A stretch of DNA of 64,000 nucleotides from Lepeophtheirus salmonis (GCF_016086655.4 NC_052138.2:18476001-18540000), one strand, 5' to 3'. Positions 11,703 to 25,489 are shown, counted from the stretch's first letter. Notes: generated from the sequence alone by a model not told the origin. Program-made: numbers and translations.

Positions 11703-14435
11703 ATATATGTACCTAGAAAATGATTACCCCTCAAATCTTGGCAAAACATTTACTTCATAATATGTAATTAGAGTCAGAAAAAAATATCACTTTTTTCATT
11801 ATATTTTACTTTATTCAGGGGTTCTTATAAATGTTTTGACATAAATTGCGTCTCACTTCCGTATTGAATCCCTTTTAAAAGTTTGTAGTTACTTAGATAA
11901 ATTTGCAAATCATTCATGGAGTAGATTTTTGCCATTTGTAATGAGATTACTTAAATAGATGTAGTTTGTTTACTAATTATGGGGATCAAAAAGGTTAGTT
12001 ATGTTATTACGTACCTTTACTTTTTAAATCCATATATTGGGAGTCTATGAGATTGTCTTTTTATGCATTTTAGTAATACAACTTTGCTTATTTCAAATTT
12101 TTTACATTATGTGGAATATCTTGTCAACAGATGACTTTATAGTTATTCATGTATTCTAGGAAATCAAAAGCTACAGAACATTATTTTATTGCAAAAACGA
12201 GTGTAAAACTCAATTTTTTATTTTATAAACTTATACTTTTCTGGTAGAAAAAAGAAATTTTCTTTGAGGATTTGCTCAGGATAAAAGTTCATTTATGTAA
12301 TATATTAAAAAAAAAACTTAATTACATATTGAAGATTCACTTGAGATGAAGATTTTAACCATTGACATTAGTATGCAAATGATGTTCACGGTGAAAAAAT
12401 GATGCCCAACAAAGGGTCTCTAACAAATCAATGATTAATTATAACTTCACCTTCTTATTTATTAATAATAAATTAATTTGGCATCTTTCGCGAATGTTTG
12501 AGTTAACTAAAAATGTTTTAATTTTTTTAAACCAATAATTATTTATTTCAACACTTCTAAAATGGCATAATTTTGACTATATAACGAACAAAATGTTTAG
12601 TTCACACGACTGAACTCTGTTTTTTTTTTAAAGCAAAACTATTTATATGAAAACTTGATAATACATAAGAAATAGCTGAAACCTTCAAGGAGCGAGGACC
12701 ATGCAGCAGGTTGATCATTGAGTCTATCCGTAAACAAAACAAAAGTTCCCTTTAACCCAAACTTATACAAAGGCTTAAGTTATTTCACGACCAACTTATC
12801 GAGCCCTGTAGTTATTATTAATTTGAACGTGCAGAGACTAGGACAAGTAGGACTTTTGTAATGATTAGTTCAAATTTTTTGAATTTGTTATGGTAAAGGG
12901 ATGAGAAATCCGTCTTCAAGATCAATGTTTGAACTGAAATTTCCAAGTATCACACATTAAGGTATTCAACATGGCTTTCTTTCAGACATTCGTAAAATAA
13001 AACTCAATTAGTTTTTCGGGATCTCGTTGAATAGTAATTCACCCAAAAATGAGAAACTCTAATAAGTACTATGCACCTATTACAATGACTCATAGAAATG
13101 CTTTCTAGGACACATATTTCCTCTAAGACTACCTCCCCCCTTCCCTTATGAATCCCAAATATTATGCCCTCCCTAGGAAAATTTCCTTTCCCCCCCCCCT
13201 CCTCTCAATTCTTACGAATCGTTCTTTCTAATGATTTTTATAACTATTTATAGTCAAACTTCAGTAGCTATTTCAATATTAAAAGAAAATGATAATATAT
13301 TTTATGAAAAATGAAGATTTGACCAAGAATAATTGATTCAATCATTCACAAACCATACACATAATAGTAAATAACTAGGGTAAATATTTAGGTTGCAACA
13401 GCCTTACATTTCAAATATTTAAACTAAATAATCGGATTTTCCAGTATTTACCAGTACACGAGCAAAGTACAATCTAACAGAGTTTAATAAATAGCTAAAT
13501 ACTATAAATAAACTATTTTTAATGAAGTGTTTGAAATTAAATACTGTTTTAATAATAATTGATTAAATTATTTTTGTATATTTGTACCCATTCAAAATCC
13601 ACTCTTGGTTGTACTCGAATTGAAATAAAAACCATTTTTACAATATTTGAAAAATATTCTTGACAAATAGTAGATAGTTAGTAGGATTTTTTTCAATAAC
13701 AACAAAAATTAATGCTATTTCCGAATTTCCGTTTGATAGTGTAAAATGTCTCAGACATAAATAACATTTTTTTTAGAATACTGTTTTCTTGGCAAAAGTA
13801 AATAATTTTTTTTTTTTAGAAATTTATTTTAAGCTTCTATTTTTAAATTATCCAAACACTATATCCGACAAGGAGCCCTAATCAAGAACTGGACTTGGCG
13901 CAAGTGTGTACTAAGTTTGTAACCTATTAAACTACCTTAAGTTATTGAATCAATTGAACTATTTATATATATATTCCAAATAAAAGTAACTGCTCCTTTC
14001 TCAAATTAGAGTTATCTACTATATGTATGGCTTTTATAAATTGTATTGGGATTTATTTACCAAAGTATAAAAACAATATAATGGAGCAATCAAGTGTTTT
14101 TTTTCTTTTTGTACAAACTTAATTCCGCTCTGTCTTTATACTAATTATTATTAATTAAAGGCTATGATTCAATTTTCTACTTGAAAACTTTTTGATTATT
14201 TTATTTCCAGAACTTTCCCCCTACATTCTGTAAGATATATTTAGCGTGTTCAACCAAAGTTACATAATATGAATGTATTATACAGCGTACATGTACAAAT
14301 CTCCCCCAATGAAAAGCTGGTTGTTTTTAGAATCTAATTTCCTTGGTATAAGGAAAAGAAATAATAATTTGTTATATGATTATTTAATTAATATTCATCT
14401 TGATGAAATACATACATATATAAATATATATATAT
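11703..14435. other. AT-rich noncoding spacer with C-rich tract
   Basis: No gene, RNA gene or transposon seen. A pyrimidine-rich stretch (13131-13205) includes runs of seven and ten C's. Those runs and their G-rich complement are unusual for this AT-rich DNA. Confidence 0.5.
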
Positions 14436-14443
14436 ATATATAT

Positions 14444-15863
14444 TAGGGTGGTTTGTTTTTCAACATGTTTAAAATTTCGAGCAATCCGAAAGAGTTATCC
14501 ATGAGCTATGTAAAATTCCATTGTTCATCAATGTCATCCTTACGTGTCCTACACATCTCTCTCAATAGAAAATATAAAGATGAAAGAAAAGAATAAAGAT
14601 TGAAGGGATCCAATATTCATAACTGTATTTGAATCCACCTTTTCAGTGCTCAGATCAAATCTGAGTCCTCATGCTCCAGGTCCATGGAATAATATGTAAT
14701 ATCTCGACTAATGTCAGTAGCTTTCTAACGTTCCTTATATATTTGGTCCGGTACAGTGTAAGGACCGGTTTATGAGACCTTGGGACTAGTCCTTCCGACT
14801 CTAAGTACTAGAACTTATCACAAAAAAAAAAAGTAGATTAAGTTGAGTAACGTGATCAATGACCGTTTTTTTGATTTTCCTTGGACTGATTTACAGGACT
14901 GGGCTGGCCTGCTGTAAATTAGTTATGCCTCTCCTTTTATTCCACCCTTCACTACCTATGTAGAGGAAAGTTGGTAAGTTAAAGGCAAAGTTGTAGGAGT
15001 GACGTCATGAAAGAAAGGTTTGTTAAAAAATAAGTCATATGTAGTAAGGGATGACTTTAGTATTTGGAAGTTAATAGTAGACGAAGAAATAAAAGATGAG
15101 TATCTAAAGTCTCAAAGTTGAATTCCAGTGTTGTGTAAACCCACTTTGATTCATTCTTTTGCATCAAATAATTTTTATATGCATTTTCCTAACCTATATA
15201 AAAAACATTTACAGTTTTGTCTAAAGTAACACAATAGAGAACAAGAAGGGACAATAACAAAAGGAAATTTTGATGATCCTGTATACTTTGTATCTTTTTG
15301 TACATTTTCATAAGGGCAGGATCAAAATGAATTTTACAAATCGTCTTACGTTATTCAATCTTATTCTACTTTTTATTTAGCCAATAAAGATTTAAACGAA
15401 GAGCTACATGTTATTTTGCAATTAACCGTTTGGATAGGGTTTTTTCTAACTTACAAAAAACATCCGTTAAGCTTTTTTCTAAAGTCACACATTGTAAGGA
15501 AGTTTTGAACACTTACTTTGATTTTGCCTATCTGAAAATGTACAATAAAAGACCATTATAACGGAATTATCCAAGTTGTCAAAACGTTATTCTCCCTTGT
15601 TGCTCTATTTGGTGAATATTTATAATCATTATTTATACGTTAGAAAACTGTGTATCAAAATTGTTTTATGTCAATGAATGAATCATGTTTTTCCCCGTCA
15701 TAATTGGCTAAATAATGAATGTTTGTTTTATTCCAATCTTAAATTGAGATTTGAGATGGTTAATTGGGTAAATGGCATTATAGAACAATAACATTTTTCC
15801 CATGATTCTTTTCGCAACAACTTTAATCGAAATTTGAAAAAAGTTGAAAGACAAACCACCCTA
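14444..15863. mobile_element. hAT-like element, 1.42 kb, no transposase visible
   Basis: The ends are inverted repeats: TAGGGTGGTTTGTTTTTCAAC on the left, and a right end GTTGAAAGACAAACCACCCTA that is its near complement. Similarity extends inward (CCATTGTTCATCAATGTCAT near the left; ATTATAGAACAATAACAT near the right), suggesting long terminal repeats. The flanks are 8-bp near-duplicates, ATATATAT and ATTTATAT (7/8). An 8-bp duplication and TAGGG/CAGGG ends fit the hAT superfamily. I found no transposase frame, so it is probably non-autonomous or decayed. A shorter relative lies at 20133-20753. Confidence 0.75.
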
Positions 15864-15871
15864 ATTTATAT

Positions 15872-16454
15872 GTTGTACGTAGATATATTTAAATGAGAAG
15901 TATGTATGAATAAAAAAGAGAAACATGTCTATCTATCTTACATACTAGCAGTAGAATATCCATCTCCCCCCCAACAAACTCTTTCTTTCTTTTTAATTAT
16001 CAACCATAAATAACCATAAATGATTGAGTCATTTGGTCAACATCGTGAAACCATTTCTTTTTGTCTTTATTCTTTTATATATTCATTGTATACATATATG
16101 ATAATAATTTACTCATCATAAAGAATGATGAAGCTCTCCTATCCAAACGAACATAAAAATAAAAACATTTAGATATGTGGAGCATAAACATAAAAGCAAT
16201 CATGAACAAAAATCAAGGATAGGAGAAAATCCCAATTTATTTGCTAAGTTCATATTTGTTCATTTCATTGAATAGTTTGAGTCAATTATAGGCTTTGTAT
16301 TCAAATTTATTGGATGAGTTAATATACTCAAGAATTAAAATGCAGAAAAAGTAATTTCGTAATTCCCGCTCTTTTTTAAAAAACAAAGTATTTCGTGTTG
16401 GTCACATTGTATCATACAATAAGGCATTCTAAAGGTGTGAGCATATACTACAAA
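15872..16454. other. Noncoding spacer
   Basis: AT-rich, with nothing recognised. Confidence 0.5.
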
Positions 16455-16970
16455 AAAAATTTGGACGGTACTGCGCATGGCTAGTTTAGTTGGAAATTAT
16501 TGTGCGTCAATTAGGGAGTGTTTAAGGAAGAAATTCACCATATTTTACATTTTTACTTCCTGAAAGGGAAACACGAATAGAAAGCGAGTAAGAAATTTGC
16601 GATATATAAAGGGCCGATATTCATTTGGTTTGTATTGCACAACAGTGGTTTGAGCGATTTTTTTTGCTCAATTCTTCGCTATACTGAATAATTCGACCGT
16701 TTGAGCCTGGCAATCAAACAGAAGCGGGCAGAATTTCTGAATAGGTGACAACAGGACATCGTCAAGACAATTTCATACTGAACACATCTTTGATGACGTG
16801 CCAGAAGCTCCGCGAGCTAGGATAATGGAAATTGGCAGAAATTGCACTCCAAATCCAGTGAGGGCACGAGCAGGAAATATCTGAACTGGATCCTCAATTA
16901 TTAGAAAAATCATTGCAGCATACTTTTGTGTTGACGGGTATAATACAACTTATTTAATCAGTTGGTTAAG
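16455..16970 (+). pseudogene. Mariner transposase remnant, rearranged
   Basis: The + strand gives the mariner N-terminal block (FKEEIHHILHFYFLKGKHE, about 16523-16580) and CDIYKGPIFIWFVLH-like sequence. It then jumps to LAIKQKRAEFLNR (about 16710-16745) and LMTCQKLRELG (about 16791-16825), which belong to the catalytic half. The intervening helix-turn-helix and first catalytic motif are missing, and multiple stops and shifts occur. It is a dead copy of the same broad family as the relic at 6580-7545. Confidence 0.7.
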
Positions 16971-19429
16971 GCCCTGATAATAAATAAAAATAAGATATCT
17001 TCCTCAAAAGATATTGTCAAGCTAACATACAGGCATCATAGATAATAAAACTGTTAATTTATTCGCAGAAAAATAGGTAGGTGTTTGAAAGAACGTTTAT
17101 TGACAGTCAATAACCGAAGAAGTATTTTGATCTCTGATAGATTTTGCTCTCTCGTAAAGGTACCAAGCGTATATATATATATATGTAGTTTTGATAAGTT
17201 GACTTCCTGATATATTATGGATACCTATGCACATATTATGTAAGTGCAAAAACTTGATGTGCTCAATGAGCTTGATAACCGTTTACACGTTTGTCCTACA
17301 TATAATGTCAAAAGTATCACATTTGATTAAAGATATATTAGTTTCTAAATTTAAGTAATTTATAACTTTTTGGACTCAAAATCTCATGGATTCAATGTAA
17401 AATATGTAATTAATCTACAAGAAAGGCAAGAAAAGCAAAAAGTATATAAACTCCATGTCTAATTCTTACAGTACTTATGACAATAATTACCACTCTATTA
17501 CTAGAATTTTTCGTAACAAATATGATTTTTAAGAATTTTTGCTTAAAATGTTCTGAAATTTGTATCCTTTTTTATGCTTGCAGCAACTTTTGACTATAAA
17601 AAATCAGATTATCCCCATAAAATGTTTTTTTAATTTTTTTTTATTTGTGTGTAAAATTTCATATGTTTCTAGTGATTGAATGATTGCTTAAAAAATATAT
17701 GCACATATTAGAAATCAACATACAACTTTGAAAAAATAATCTAATTTTTATAAAGATAACAGATTTTTTCTTAATTTTTTAGTAAATACTAAATACAGTA
17801 TAAGTAATCCCATTATATGGAAATAAAACATTTGAAAATCTCAGTCGCAATACTGCTCTGGCTTTGCAAAGTACCTTACTTAGTAACTTTCTAGTTATCG
17901 GAAGAAGATGATACATATCACTGCACAATGTACATTGGGGGGTATCACGGGAGCCCAAAATTGAGCTATCACACTTTCTGACCCCCTAAAAGTTGCGAAT
18001 GGTAAATAGAAATCCGTTTTACAAAAAAAAAGTCTCGGAGTAACAAAGTATTTTTTCATTGCAGGAATGCTGAATTGCTCCCATATTGATAAAACTAAAT
18101 CAGCAGTTGTTAAATAAGCCTCTCTTTTAAACCATTTCCCAGGACGAGTTTGATTTAATTTTTACTTGACAATTAAAATGGATTTATAGGCATCCTTTAT
18201 AGATGAGATAATTTCTGGATTTAGATCACTGTGCTTACCAAAAAGGAAATGCAGACTTAAACTTCTTGTAGCCATTGTTGTTTTGGCTTGAATACTACTT
18301 TGTAAAAATCACTTTTATCACATTTATAATTAAATACTCTTGAACAATGGTTAAATTTTGATTTTTTTGTTCAAAATGTACGAAGTAAATTTATATTACA
18401 AACATTTAGCATTTATGCTATCCACATTATTATAAACTAACTAATGTAGAATTTAAAAAACACGATATTGGGAGCATAAACATAAAGCTTTTTTATAACT
18501 AAGAAAAAAAATTATTTCATAATTTTTTTTTAACTTCATACGGAAACCTTTCCCGACAAAAACTGGGGATAAATCATTCATTCTCCGGGATTTTTTTTTT
18601 AGTAAAACGAATTTTTATTTATCATTTGCAACTTTTGAGGGGTCAAAAATGTATATGCTAGCCATAAGAAGAGTCTCTTCTGACGTTTGCTATGGCTGTT
18701 TTCCCCTATTAATTAATTTTATGAATATCTATTTTCGTATTTGATCATTTGCTATTTGAGTATTAATTTTTTTTAAACCTTTATTACCTGCGTTTGTCGA
18801 TTACCAATTAATGGGCAAAGTAACCAATTGCCGATTAGTTGCCAATTAGTTAGTGCATCCCTAATAAATATTAAACGGATCAGAAATACTATTTTCTTAG
18901 TTATAATCTACTTTGTTCATAGTAAATAGTTTTCTGTACCCTTCATACAAATACTTCTAAAATATTGCATAATGAGGAAAAGCATGGACCATGATATTTT
19001 TTATAATTTCATATTTTTTAATTACAAAAATCGTATTAATTGTTTTTGCTCGAGTTCTGTTGATTTTTTTTTTCGTCGAAAAAGGAAATAAGAATTTTTA
19101 TAGCTGTTATTTTTTGTTTGATATTTTGCTCCCAAATAGGGGATTCATTTTTAACATCTTCATGTCAATACTTAGACTGTAACAACATACAATGTAATCT
19201 TAAATCCTTCATTTGAATAATACCCACAAATATTTTATATTTTTTTATAAAATATTAATAAGTAATCGTACCCTGTATGAAAAAATAGATATTAAATTGA
19301 TTGATTTGAGAATAAAATAAATTTTTAATTAAAAATTGACACGAAAATAAATTAATAATGTATTACCATTATTTTTAAAGTTGCCATAAGAGGCTTACAT
19401 TTCCAAAAGCTAATTATATACAGAGCTAT
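16971..19429. other. AT-rich noncoding spacer
   Basis: No supported gene. It holds a short (TA)n run near 17169-17185. Around 18790-18873 the sequence CCAATTGCCGATTAGTTGCCAATTAG contains repeated AATTG/GCCAATTAG words and ends GTGCATCCCTA. That resembles a hAT terminus (TAGGGATGCAC in reverse), but the partner end was not found. The frame at 18991-19182 is Phe/Ile-rich chance sequence. Confidence 0.45.
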
Positions 19430-19777
19430 CAGGGGCGTCCGCAGGATTCTATTTTAGGGGACTGATTTTCGGTATTTTTGAAAAAAAAATTGAAAAATTA
19501 AGTATTTATTTAATTTTTAATTTTTTGTTCCAAAAATCTATGGTTATTCTCCAAAAATTAAACTTTTTACAAAACAATTACTTTTTTGGATAAATATTTA
19601 AAAAATTTATAGCTCTTAACAGAAAATTGAATTTTTGAAAAACAAATTCAAAAATTAAATTAAATTTGAATATTAAATTTTTAGAAAAAAAATTCATATA
19701 TTAAATTTTGTAGTAAAAAGCAAAAATTTCTTCTTTTTTTGGGGGTTGGGGTACAGCTCATCCACCCCACCCTCTGT
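19430..19777 (+). repeat. RepB copy, AT-rich repeat with CAGGGGCGTC end
   Basis: It begins CAGGGGCGTCCGCAGG and ends CCACCCCACCCTCTG. The inside is almost only A/T words such as AAAAATTAAATTTTT. The same opening word (AGGGCGTCTGCAGGG) and the same kind of interior appear at 47334-47736, and in reverse at about 28690-29298. The ends are weakly inverted (CAGGGGCGTC against CAGAGGGTGG), suggesting a MITE. No target duplication is visible and nothing is coded. Confidence 0.6.
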
Positions 19778-20132
19778 ATTTATCCGTTATGTAAATTATG
19801 ATCTGAGCAGACACTTTATTTCATTATTCTAATAATAGTAAATATTGCTGAAGGCCTACGGAACGCTATTCCCCCACACTTAAAACCTCATAATTACAAC
19901 CAATTATCTATACATTATTAAATCGTTTTATTATCGAATAAGATAGGAATATGTAAGCTATTAAATTACCTATCCATTGGCAAATAAAATCGATCATTAA
20001 TCAACGGATTTATGTATATATATAATGTTTCATGTTCACATGGAATGATCATGATATTAGAACTGTTTTTACCCTTTAATTTGGTCATTAATTTTTGATG
20101 ACCCTTTACCCTTTGAATATGTACTTATACAT

Positions 20133-20753
20133 TAGGGAGGTTTGTTTGTCAACTTTTTTTCAACTTTTGATTACGGCTAGTTTGGAAAAATTGTCTATTC
20201 ATTAGAAAATAACTCTTATACAAAATGGCATTGTTCTACGATGTCATCTTTAGGTCGTGCACACCTTATTTAAATTTTAAATAAAAACCATAAGTTATTT
20301 ATTTTGTAAATAACGATGATAATAAAGAATGATTCTTTATTTTGCATTGAATTCATGCTAAAAGAGAAATTAACAAAAATAAGTTTTGATGATTCCCTAA
20401 AACGCAATCTTTTTTTTTTTTACATTTTTAGTTAGTAAAAATCAAAGTCTATGTTCAAAATGTTGCGCCATATAATGACATTCAAAAAAATTAACTAATA
20501 TTTTTATAGATTGTATAAATGTCTAACAAAATGATTTACTTTAAAATATATTTTAATACTATTTTTAATCTTTATTAACTAAATAAATAGTTTTGGCCTG
20601 ATTTTTTCAAACTTTGCCTTAGAATTGCAACATAAAAACATATTGTAGAAGAATGAACTTTTGCAAAGGCTATTATCGTACTACATGACATCTTATCCGC
20701 ACTAATTGTCATCGAAATTAGAAAAAAAAAATGAAGAAGAACAAACCATCCTA
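20133..20753. mobile_element. hAT-like non-autonomous element, 621 bp
   Basis: The left end TAGGGAGGTTTGTTTGTCAAC and right end GAACAAACCATCCTA are inverted copies. They are flanked by a perfect 8-bp target duplication, TTATACAT (20125-20132 and 20754-20761). The left interior (GGCATTGTTCTACGATGTCATC) matches the left interior of the element at 14444-15863, placing both in one family. No transposase frame is present. The exact duplication makes this one of the best-supported insertions in the window. Confidence 0.85.
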
Positions 20754-20999
20754 TTATACATATATACAAATATTATGTAGTTAATAAAGGTCATAAGAAA
20801 CCAATTTGGTGAAGAGCATAAACAAAAAAAGGTGTAACGACACTCCTGCAACTGTTATCATGATTTTTATTATTACTCACTGCTACTTTGAACATCCTTG
20901 TATGGCTTTATTATCTTTCTTCTTAAGGCAGATATCTTTACAAATACATAAATAGTCATCTACTAAGATAGGCATAATAATAAAATTGTGAATAAAAAC

Positions 21000-21953
21000 T
21001 AGTGATGAGACGATCCCAAAAAAAAAAAATCTCGATACTGCTTCCAGTGCTGATTTTTATAAAAAAAATCCCGATGTCGATCGTACACACAGTTTTGACA
21101 TTATTTATAACAATACTCTCCATCTTTAAGCTATTTCACATGTAATCATATTTTTCTTAAAGTAGTACACTTACATACTTGTAGGCCAATAGATGTTAGA
21201 GCATTACTAGTGAGTCGAAAGGGTAAGCCGGTACAGAACTATAGTTAGTGATAAAAATCGTGTGTATTTTGGGCATGTTTAAAAACATGAAAATCAACAT
21301 ATCAATTTGGAGAATGTATTGAAAGGAGGCAGCTTAGCTGTTATGAAGTTTCATTAGAACAGCTACAAGCAGTTGTTGTAGGCGAAGAAGGAAATAAACA
21401 ATTACCTGGGGAAGAATAACTCCGACGTCGATCCTAAATTATACATTTAATCTAACAAAACTCCGCAACAAATCGTCAAGGTTACTCTCCCTGTCTTTTA
21501 GTTGCACAAGTTTTGAAAATAATTGAATACAGTAGAAAAGTAAGTTCACGGCGTAGGAATTAAATGATAATGACAAAAGTTTCGAAAAAGAAAATTAATA
21601 CTGCATATTACAAACTTCAAAAAAACCAAAAAACGGAGGAGATAAAAAAATCCCCAATTTTCATCACTAACAAAGAGCATATACTCTTAGAAACGTTTGG
21701 TATAGTACACATATGAGACAACTTGCACTTTATTTACAAAACTGATTGGACGAAAAAAAACAGCTTCACCGACTACAGGCGTTTAGAAAACTCTTGTTTA
21801 CGTTCAGTTTGTGTTTAATTTATCTAGGAGTAAATAATAATACATCAGAATTTGAATAGGCGAGCCGGATATTACACCTTATTTATCTGATAGCAATTCC
21901 GTTTATAGAAGAAGCAGACGATTTACTGATGCCGATTAATCGTCCCATCACTG
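21000..21953. mobile_element. hAT-like element, 954 bp, with nested RepA
   Basis: The ends TAGTGATGAGACGATCCC and, reversed, CAGTGATGGGACGATTAA form inverted repeats. The flanks ATAAAAAC (20992-20999) and GTAAAAAC (21954-21961) match 7 of 8, giving an 8-bp duplication as in hAT elements. A RepA copy sits inside at about 21305-21560, so RepA inserted after this element or was captured by it. No transposase similarity was seen. It is non-autonomous or decayed. Confidence 0.8.
21305..21560 (+). repeat. RepA copy nested in a hAT-like element
   Basis: It contains the diagnostic RepA head GGAGGCAGCTTAGCTGTTAT, then TTCATTAGAACAGCTACAAG, CGACGTCGATCCT and GGTTACTCTCCCTGTCTTTT in the usual order. 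The tail is eroded. It lies within the element 21000-21953. Confidence 0.6.
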
Positions 21954-21961
21954 GTAAAAAC

Positions 21962-24935
21962 TTAAGAACAAATAAACCAATAAATCTAGATAAAAGTCGA
22001 TCAAAATTCAACCTTATGGCCCTCACGAAACCTATCTTTTAACATACTTATGTTGTTGGGCATACTTGTACCAACTACCCTAAATTTGTACTACTGCCTT
22101 ATCTCACATTTTATCCAAGCTGAGATGGTGAAGGAAATCCTAATTGAAACTGCAATCATATTGACTGCAGTAAATATGATTTTGTTTATGTTGTTAAAAA
22201 TTTAATATCTTGCTAGTAGGATAAGTAAAGTGATTTAAAATAATGTATTGCCTCCATAGGAAATATCTTTCTGTTACGGAAATGTTAAGCACAGTTTCAA
22301 AGTAGTTATACCATTTTCTATAGCAAAAGGGTAGAACAGAGTTGAAAGAAAGTATTAAAGTGACTGATATTTCCTGATTGTGTTTCTAAATCAAATAATG
22401 GAATAGGATCTGATTGATCTCCTATATTCTAAAAAATACCATAGGGCTCCGCAATGATGAAAAGGTAAGTAATCTTGGACCGAGTCTCAACACTAATAAG
22501 TAAGTAGAGATGAACAGCCAACAGTTGAAGACCAAGATTATATAAAAGAAGGAAAATACACACCTAGGAAATTCCCTTGTGAAGAAGCTGGAGAAGTCAT
22601 AACCAACTCTCTCCTTTCCAAAAAAAAATATTTTTTCAATGTAATTATCCGTTGTTGATTATTACATCTATAGAAATTTTTCCAATTTATTTTTTATTGA
22701 TATACTAGTTGAAAATTTTCATGCATTCCCTAGTCAGGTCTGGTTTCTCCGGATATAAAAAATGTAAAATCTATGCAAGTACATTAGTATTGGAGTAACA
22801 CAACTTTCACAGGGGAGACCAAATATGAAGTTTAACATTCATAAGCTATTGATATACAAAAATATTTTTTCTATAAAATTAGATCTTTTATTTTTATTTT
22901 TAGAAAAAAAAATCAAATATCCTTTCGATTAGACTACCCTAGATTATGGCATCCCATTCAAAAAATATATTTGGACGCCTATAGATGACTGATTTTAAAC
23001 CTTTTTATAGGAGAAATTCATTCTTAAATATTTCCAATATATGCCATTGCACCTTTCTACTTTTATGGAATTTTTATAACGATCAAAATAAAATAAAGAT
23101 ATGGCTTGCCTAAAAGAATTTAAACGTCATATTTTGTACAAAATTTATTTTTTAATTTGTTAGTTTTTAAAAAAGAGGTTTAATTTTTTTTTTAATTATT
23201 TTCTGGGGTTTTTAATATTTAAAAAAAAACATGCCCCAAGCATAAATAATATCCTCAAATAATAAAAAATTTAAGAGGAACGCAAAATTATATATCATAA
23301 ATATACATTTTATATTAAAAATATCTTTATTCCGCTGAACAAATTTTTACAAACCATTATTAAAAATATGAAAATGTTGTAACCCTATTCCAAAACAAAA
23401 TAAAAAGATTATTCGTACAAATTTTATCTCTTTCTAAAAATTTTAACTCTAAAATTTGTCAAAAAAGTTTTTTCTCTCTTTAATAAATAAAAAAATCTTC
23501 AACATTCTGTCAAAATTGTTAAAAAAAGACCAACAGCAATGCTTCCCTTCCCTTATTTGCAAATGCATTCCAACGCTGATGGCCCACTCCAACCGCAAGT
23601 CCACCACTAATGTGGATTTAGATATAGCCAAATGCTACAAAGTGTTGTTTTTAACTTCAGAGAGGTTTGAAATATAATGTATCAGAGTTGAATCTTTCTT
23701 TTCTCTTTTCTATTTAGAAGCAGTTGGTTTTTTTTTCTTGCGAAAAAAAATAAATTAAATTACTTTTTGGGGAAATTTATGTGCATACATAAATGTATGG
23801 TTAGTCTATATATTCTATAGTATGTATGTATCAATGTACATATTATATTTATTAGAAGAAGCAATATGTCTGATAAAGAAAGGGCTAAAATCTCTATTGA
23901 CATATTAATACATTTATATATATACATATTCATCTACATATTACCATATCCCACAAGAAAACAGACAATCCATCAATTTGAAGGATCCCCTAATTATCGG
24001 ACTTCCATAAATGAAACATAGACACAAACACAAAAGAAAGGATCTATGCTACTATGTATAATATATACGTATTATGGGGGAGCTAATCTATTGTTGTTGC
24101 TCATGCAGCCCTTCACAATATTGAATCACATAAACTCTTATATACAATAAGAGCCCTTCTTTTTCATTATATCAAAATTGTCTTTCAAAAATGCCAAATA
24201 AAAATAGTATGTAAATCAAAAGGTTGCGTGAGATAACTACTTAGACAACTACATTATCATATATACGTTTACCTCCCCAACAAAGTAAAATGGAGGTTAT
24301 GTTTTTGTCTCTGTTTATTTATTTCTTAATCAACATATTAATGTCAAAATTATCAAAAAGCCTAACATAATGCACACTAAACCCCCCAATATGCCTCGAT
24401 ATGCCTATGAAGACATCAATATTGTATATATAGGAAATTATTCCTTTCCCCCAATATATTCCATCTCCGATGACCGTCTCCCCCTTCCAATCTAGCACTG
24501 ATATGGTGTAAATGCAGGTGTTTTGTTTTCATGGAGAGGGTTAGAGATTAATGCATCCTTTTCGAACATCTTTTCTTTCTTAATTTTCTATATCTAATTA
24601 AAAAGCAGCAAACTGCAAAAGCAAAAGATTGATATTGATCAAATAAAGTACAAAGATTATATATGATGACAGTAAGAGACCATTAAATTTTGAAAGGTCA
24701 AGGTAAAACAAAATGTTAAAAATACTTAATTGACCATAACTTTGGAGGAAATTGAGAAATTGCTCTCTACAGACTGTCCATTCTAGTTATAAGTCTGCTT
24801 TTGATGTTATCACACAAGGAATTCAAAACTGTGGAACAAATATACCAGAAATTTAGCAAGATGATATATAAAATATATAAGCAATTTCCTATTACATTCT
24901 TTATGTGTTTAAAAGGTTTTTGACAGAAATAAAAA
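21962..24935. other. AT-rich noncoding spacer
   Basis: No gene recognised. Between 23449 and 23677 both strands are open for 60-73 codons and base composition is slightly less AT-rich, but neither translation resembles a known protein and no splice sites were established. The rest is low-complexity AT sequence. Confidence 0.45.
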
Positions 24936-25030
24936 CTTCTTCCCTTCTCTCTTTCTTTATCTATCTCCTTCTCTCCCCTTCTACTTCTGTCTCTTTCTAC
25001 ATCCCTCTGTCTGTCTCTTTTTTTCTACAT
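24936..25030. repeat. Polypyrimidine tract
   Basis: About 95 bases of nearly uninterrupted C/T, rich in CTTTCT, CTCCTTCT and CTGTCT words. It is a degenerate (CT)n microsatellite. No gene next to it gives it a role. Confidence 0.65.
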
Positions 25031-25186
25031 TCATTCTTGGTTTATATTCCTCTCTATTCACCCTAGCAACGTGGGCACTCACTCCTAGTAGTTAAATATT
25101 TTCAAAGTTATTTATAGAATTGAAAATTTTAGGTATTTTCAGTATGTAACAAAAAAAGATAATTGATATGACAATATATTAGAGAG

Positions 25187-25475
25187 CTGTCATAACACTT
25201 CATTAGATTTTCAAACAGCTATGAGAGTAAGAGAGGATAAACAATAATACCATTCAATATATAACATTAAAACATTGATAAGAATTACTACGATGGTGAT
25301 CGACAACTTTACACTGAGGCTAACAAGGAATTACATTTATAACTCCCAAATCCTAAGTCTTACTCTCCGTCTTTTATAAAAACACGCACTCGTGTTTACT
25401 TTATACTTAGATGTCCTCCTCTCAAGAATGAGATAATAATGATAACTCGAGTTCTGTAAAATATAACTTGCCGGT
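25187..25475 (+). repeat. RepA copy, first of a head-to-tail pair
   Basis: Blocks in RepA order: AGAGCTGTCATAACACTTCA, TTAGATTTTCAAACAGCTATG, GGCTAACAAGGAATTACA, CTTACTCTCCGTCTTTTAT and CTCAAGAATGAGATAATAAT. It is followed directly by the head of another copy near 25490. Confidence 0.6.
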
Positions 25476-25489
25476 TCATGAAACAAACT

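Noticed and set aside
23449..23677. Gene with overlapping frames on both strands
   Set aside because: Neither translation is recognisable and no splice sites, promoter or repeat relationship support it.
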